NCBI GenBank assembly: GCA_002431905.1
Contig: DJER01000025.1
Span: forward strand, 1 to 32,766
From: Christensenella sp. UBA5893
Lineage (GTDB): Bacteria; Bacillota; Clostridia; Christensenellales; UBA1242
DNA: 32,766 bases
Direction of reading: 5' to 3'
The notes under the pieces: generated by a model
The model's input: the letters and a program-made list of their open reading frames with translations, nothing else
Told to the model about the DNA's origin: nothing
The model's database searches: none
Translations under genes and position numbers: made by a program
Shown here: in pieces, positions 29,692-32,766 of the stretch
How positions within the stretch are numbered: the stretch's first letter is position 1
Layout of the letters: each line of letters starts with the position of its first letter

Positions 29692-30156
29692 ATGTACGAT
29701 GAATTAACTCAAGAAGATATACAAAAAATGCAAGAGGAACTAGATTACAGAATAACTGTAATTAGGAATGATTTGCATGAAAAAATAATGCAGGCCAAAG
29801 AATGGGGCGACTTTTCAGAAAATGCTGAATATCACGAAGCAAGACGCGCAAAAGGTAGAAATGAAAGCAGAATTGAATATTTGCAAAATATGATAAAAAC
29901 AGCAAAAATTGTTGAATCAAAACAAAATTCAGATTGTGTTGGAATGAATAGTAAGGTTGAAGTCGTTTATGAAGAAGATGGAAGCACTGACACATATGAA
30001 ATAACTTCAACAGTTGGACAGGATGCAATCAACAACAAAATCAGCAAAGATTCCCCATTTGGACAAGCTGTTTGGGGTAAAAGAGTTGGAGATAAAGTAC
30101 TTGTAAAAGTAAACGATATTGTATCATATTACGTTACAATAAAATCAGTTAAATGA
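29692..30156 (+). CDS. greA: transcription elongation factor GreA
   Basis: 154 residues. The N-terminal coiled coil (about 5-75) carries the acidic tip GDFSENAEYHEAR that positions Mg2+ to stimulate RNA polymerase cleavage of backtracked RNA. The C-terminal FKBP-like domain (about 82-154) ends with SKDSPFGQAVWGKRVGDKVLVKV. ATG 29692 is preferred because AAGG (29681-29684) and the promoter precede it; the ATG at 29650 lies upstream of the predicted transcript start. The product is slightly diverged in the first helix (MQEELDYRITVIRNDLHEKI) but complete. No terminator other than the palindromic elements follows. Confidence 0.93.
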   Translation: MYDELTQEDIQKMQEELDYRITVIRNDLHEKIMQAKEWGDFSENAEYHEARRAKGRNESRIEYLQNMIKTAKIVESKQNSDCVGMNSKVEVVYEEDGSTDTYEITSTVGQDAINNKISKDSPFGQAVWGKRVGDKVLVKVNDIVSYYVTIKSVK

Positions 30157-30166
30157 TAAAATCAAA

Positions 30167-30282
30167 AAGCAGTTGAGATTTCTTATTAGCTGTTGCTACG
30201 AAGTTGGTATCGAAATGACTATTTTATTATATTCTATGGCATTTAGGCTATCGCTCCCAAAGACCGGCTTTGGAGAAATCTC
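30167..30282. repeat. palindromic intergenic element, copy C1 (116 bp)
   Basis: The left end is AAGCAGTTGAGATTTCTT, the right end GGAGAAATCTC. The middle has ATCGAAATGAC and CAAAGACCGGCTTTGG. The right part resembles the half copy at 29455 more than copy B. Confidence 0.78.
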
Positions 30283-30292
30283 TTCATCTTTT

Positions 30293-30412
30293 AAGCAGTT
30301 GAGATTTTTCGGTTGCGGGTTCGAAGATGCCACACTCGAAATAACTTTTTATTATTATATGTCATTTCGACCTTTGCTTCGAAGTATGATCTTGGAGAAA
30401 CCTCAACTGCTT
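30293..30412. repeat. palindromic intergenic element, copy C2 (120 bp)
   Basis: Perfect 11-bp terminal inverted repeats AAGCAGTTGAG (30293-30303) and CTCAACTGCTT (30402-30412), the same 11-mer as at the left of C1. The right half (GTCATTTCGAC, GCTTCGAAGTATGA, CTTGGAGAAA) closely matches copy B. C1 and C2 fill most of the 355-base greA/secreted-protein gap; no gene was seen in it. Confidence 0.85.
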
Positions 30413-30451
30413 AAAAAATTTGTTTTATTTTATAAAATTGTATAAAATCGT

Positions 30452-30481
30452 TTGACAGAGTTATACTATTTATACTAAAAT
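30452..30481 (+). promoter_or_regulatory. promoter of the secreted-protein gene
   Basis: TTGACA (30452-30457), an 18-bp spacer and TAAAAT (30476-30481). The spacer carries TTATACTA twice (30461-30468, 30470-30477) at a 9-bp period, a possible operator. Confidence 0.65.
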
Positions 30482-30511
30482 GCAATTGATATTAAAAGGA
30501 GAAAGGGAAGT

Positions 30512-31207
30512 ATGAAAAAATTCAAATTATTAGCAAGTATTGCTTCAATGTGTTTGGCAATTGCAGTTCTTTGTTTTGGTGTATTTGCAGCATCAAGTGT
30601 AACTTACACAATTTCTGGTACAATCAGTTATGAAGTAAGTGATTTCTTTATGGACATAACAACAAGAGTTTATTATCTTGAAACCGAAAATGTATCTGAT
30701 TCTGATATGGGGACAAAGGCAACTGAATTACAAACAGCAACAATAACAGATGATGCAATAGACGGATATAATTATGCTGGGGTTAAAGGCACATATGCTT
30801 ATGACAATGGAAACCATACAGTTGATGGAACAGTTATTACAAAAAGTGACGATAATGCTACAGGTCTTACTCTTACATCAAACGCATTAAACGTAGAATT
30901 TGGTAAAGAATATGGTAGTGAAACAAAAACAAAAGCATATACATATTTTGTAGTAATTACATTTAAAAATTATGCTTCAAGAAATTTGAAAGTAAATTAC
31001 ACGGTTCAAAATATTACTATCGCAGCAAAAGAAGGCTCAACTGTAACAACAAATGTTGGCACTGTATTGAAAGGTGTAACAGCAGACGGGATTGCACAAA
31101 ATGGAGAAGGAAGAGTTGTTGTTGGTTTAACACTAAAAGATAAAACAAAAGGAATTCCATCAGCAGATGAAAATAAGTGGAGTCTTCCAATTACATTTGC
31201 TTACTAA
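30512..31207 (+). CDS. secreted beta-rich protein, unknown function
   Basis: 231 residues with a classical signal peptide: MKKFK, hydrophobic core, and AxA-type cleavage near FAAS (about 26/27). The mature part starts SVTYTISGTISYEVSDFFMDITTRVY and is Thr/Val/Asp-rich with many short strands and no cysteines, so an extracellular beta-sandwich is likely. There is no sorting signal or membrane anchor. I do not recognise the family; the style recalls TasA-like or camelysin-like matrix proteins, but no SipW peptidase is nearby and this is only an impression. It has its own promoter, SD (AGGAG, 30497-30501) and terminator. Confidence 0.75.
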   Translation: MKKFKLLASIASMCLAIAVLCFGVFAASSVTYTISGTISYEVSDFFMDITTRVYYLETENVSDSDMGTKATELQTATITDDAIDGYNYAGVKGTYAYDNGNHTVDGTVITKSDDNATGLTLTSNALNVEFGKEYGSETKTKAYTYFVVITFKNYASRNLKVNYTVQNITIAAKEGSTVTTNVGTVLKGVTADGIAQNGEGRVVVGLTLKDKTKGIPSADENKWSLPITFAY

Positions 31208-31221
31208 AATTAGTTTAAAAT

Positions 31222-31256
31222 AAAAATATGACGATATCAAATCGTCATATTTTTTT
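31222..31256. terminator. terminator between two convergent genes
   Basis: AAAAATATGACGAT (31222-31235) pairs with ATCGTCATATTTTT (31241-31254) around ATCAA, with T residues on both strands. Confidence 0.88.
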
Positions 31257-31307
31257 AAATTTTAATTAAATAGTTGTATTATAAATTATATAAAATATCA
31301 TTACAAA

Positions 31308-32558
31308 CTACTTAATCACTTCACTTAAAGCAAGGAGTATTCCAAGTTTACCATATTCATAGGTAAGTCCACCTTGCATATACGCCGTGTATGGTTCAAT
31401 GAGTGGACCATCACAACTAAGTTCGATTGTGGAACCAGATGTAAAACTCCCACTTGCCATAATTTCTTCATGTGGATATCCTGGAGTTTCACCGGGAACA
31501 GGCGTTACATAACTTTCAACTGGGGCACACTTTTGAATGCCAACACAAAAATTGATTAAATTTTCTCTAGTGTATAGATCAATCGTTTGAACAATGTCTG
31601 TTCTTTCTTCATCAAATAATGGGTCAACTTTATATCCAAGTTTTTGTAGCATCAATGCTGAAAAGGTCATTGTCTTTAAACTGGAAGCGACAACGGTTGG
31701 AGCATTGTATAAACCTTTAAAGAAAGATAAAAGTTGGTTAAAGTTTGCACCAATATCTTTCCCAATACATGGGGCAGAGTATCTTTCTGCAACATCTTCT
31801 ATTAAATCTTTTCTCCCAACGACATAACCACCAGATTTTGCCACACCGCCACCAAGGTTTTTCATAAGTGAACCAACAATAATGTCTGCACCAACTTCAA
31901 TCGGTTCTTTTGTTTCAACAAAATCTCCATAGCAGTTGTCAACCATAATAATAACATCTTTGTCAACATCTTTGATTGCTTTGCAAACTTTTTCTATTTT
32001 GGCAATAGTCAAACTTTTTCTATGAGAGTATCCACGACTTCTTTGAATTTCAACAAGTTTAACTTTGCTTTGTTTTAATCTATTTTGAATTGCATCAATA
32101 TCAAAATCATCATTCACGAGTTCAATTTGTTCGTACTTAATACCATTTTTAAGTAATGAATTTTTGCTTGTCCCAGTAAGCCCAATTATGCTTTTTAATG
32201 AATCATAAGGTTCTCCTGTTATAGAAATCATTGTATCGCCATATTTTAAAAGTCCAGAAAATGTTAGGTTAAGAGCGTGTGTTCCACTCATAATTTGTGG
32301 ACGAACGAGTGCATCTTCTGCTTTAAAAATTTGAGCATAAACTTTTTCCAATTTATCTCTGCCACCATCACTATACCCATAGCCAGTAACTTCGGCAAAA
32401 TCTGAACATGATAATCTGTTATCTTGAAATGATTGCAACACTTTTGCACTATTTATTAAAGCGACTTCATCATATTTTTTAAATATTGGTTCAAGTTCGC
32501 TATCACAATTTTTTGCAAGTTCAACTAATTTTTCATTTATATTTAATCCGTAAAACAT
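31308..32558 (-). CDS. YnbB-like PLP-dependent enzyme (methionine gamma-lyase family)
   Basis: 416 residues of the fold-type I PLP family once called aluminium-resistance protein (COG4100; B. subtilis YnbB). Visible blocks are RPQIMSGTHALNLTFSGLLKYGD (ligand and cofactor region, seen as pieces), IMVDNCYGDFVE (PLP-ring aspartate), and GSLMKNLGGGVAKSGGYVVG, where the K after LM is the Schiff-base lysine. PHEEIMASGSFTSGSTIELSCDGP closes the domain. Family members are annotated as C-S lyases, but the physiological substrate is not established. GGAG lies before the ATG on the minus strand. It often neighbours glnR/glnA in Firmicutes; its upstream neighbour here is outside the window. Confidence 0.9.
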   Translation of the reverse strand: MFYGLNINEKLVELAKNCDSELEPIFKKYDEVALINSAKVLQSFQDNRLSCSDFAEVTGYGYSDGGRDKLEKVYAQIFKAEDALVRPQIMSGTHALNLTFSGLLKYGDTMISITGEPYDSLKSIIGLTGTSKNSLLKNGIKYEQIELVNDDFDIDAIQNRLKQSKVKLVEIQRSRGYSHRKSLTIAKIEKVCKAIKDVDKDVIIMVDNCYGDFVETKEPIEVGADIIVGSLMKNLGGGVAKSGGYVVGRKDLIEDVAERYSAPCIGKDIGANFNQLLSFFKGLYNAPTVVASSLKTMTFSALMLQKLGYKVDPLFDEERTDIVQTIDLYTRENLINFCVGIQKCAPVESYVTPVPGETPGYPHEEIMASGSFTSGSTIELSCDGPLIEPYTAYMQGGLTYEYGKLGILLALSEVIK

Positions 32559-32583
32559 TTCTTCTCCTATTTGTAACCATAGT

Positions 32584-32612
32584 AGTTTACTTGTTTTTAG
32601 TACTTTTGTAAA
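32584..32612 (-). promoter_or_regulatory. promoter of the PLP enzyme gene
   Basis: On the minus strand: TTTACA (32612-32607), a 17-bp spacer and TAAACT (32589-32584), 26 bases before the ATG. Confidence 0.65.
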
Positions 32613-32627
32613 GTAAAATACAAGTCC

Positions 32628-32657
32628 TTGACATGATAAGCGTTTGTGTAGTAGAAT
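32628..32657 (+). promoter_or_regulatory. divergent promoter reading out of the window
   Basis: TTGACA (32628-32633), an 18-bp spacer and TAGAAT (32652-32657); start near 32664. It drives a transcript whose main gene lies beyond the window. Confidence 0.65.
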
Positions 32658-32683
32658 TGTGCGTAAATTATTTAAGAGAAATT

Positions 32684-32749
32684 ATGAGAAGAACTATTTT
32701 ATATATAAGGGGATATTTGATTTTACCACCACCAACCAAAATTAAATAA
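32684..32749 (+). CDS. 21-codon leader-like ORF
   Basis: It begins MRRTILYIRGYLIL, then three consecutive prolines (CCA CCA CCA) and a TKIK end. It starts about 20 bases after a good promoter start. The SD is weak (AAGAGAA). A leader peptide whose translation controls a downstream gene is possible; chance is also possible for so short an ORF. Confidence 0.35.
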   Translation: MRRTILYIRGYLILPPPTKIK

Positions 32750-32766
32750 AAACTACGCAATACTTT

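Noticed and set aside
1..32766. CRISPR arrays, rRNA genes, transposases
   Set aside because: No regularly spaced repeats, rRNA-like sequence or DDE/serine/tyrosine recombinase protein was seen on either strand.

Overview
The window looks like chromosomal core DNA of an AT-rich, spore-forming, low-GC Gram-positive bacterium, most likely an uncultured member of Clostridia. The evidence is: strong AGGAG-type ribosome sites before nearly every gene; TTGACA/TATAAT-type promoters with 17-18 bp spacers; many short intrinsic terminators; sporulation and germination genes (spoIIR, sleB, ypeB, a SPOCS/LysM protein); a Veg protein; and an mcsA-mcsB-clpC operon. This placement is inferred from gene content, not from a database search.

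Layout. 1-972: 3' end of a BspA-type leucine-rich-repeat surface protein. 1101-4062: tRNA/rRNA modification genes (RumA/TrmA-type methyltransferase, a 36-codon overlapping gene, TcdA, TtcA-like). 4120-8181: lipoprotein, RNase R, YrbG-type cation exchanger. 8235-9457: four minus-strand tRNAs (Lys-UUU, Gln-UUG, Gln-CUG, Leu-UAG) with their own promoters and terminators, interrupted by a 103-residue orphan. 9521-13446: mcsA-mcsB-clpC, with no ctsR next to it. 13506-16227: an unfamiliar three-gene operon with an apparently intact metallophosphoesterase, a second protein resembling a degenerate one, and a zinc-ribbon protein. 16248-17128 (minus): Veg and a double zinc-ribbon protein with a long aspartate tail. 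17277-19900: fused ABC ATPase/permease. 19997-20311 (minus): MazG-like protein. 20439-24840: SPOCS/LysM protein, then the forespore/germination operon spoIIR-sleB-ypeB. 24858-26877: a Rho-like protein that has lost its ATPase motifs, converging with an unrecognised coiled-coil protein. 26946-29407: rpmG-secE-nusG, then rplK-rplA. 29640-32558: greA, a secreted protein, and a minus-strand PLP enzyme of the YnbB/methionine gamma-lyase family.

Most interesting points: the Walker-motif-less Rho paralogue three genes from nusG; the metallophosphoesterase / degenerate partner / zinc-ribbon operon; an McsB whose usual catalytic cysteine is serine; matching GTGG...CCAC hairpins before both rplK and rplA (probable L1 autoregulation sites); a leader hairpin plus 8-T tract at the start of the rpmG-secE-nusG transcript; two promoters placed so that the mRNA would start at the AUG; and a family of palindromic intergenic elements of about 105-120 bp at three loci. 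No phage structural gene, transposase, rRNA or CRISPR array was seen.
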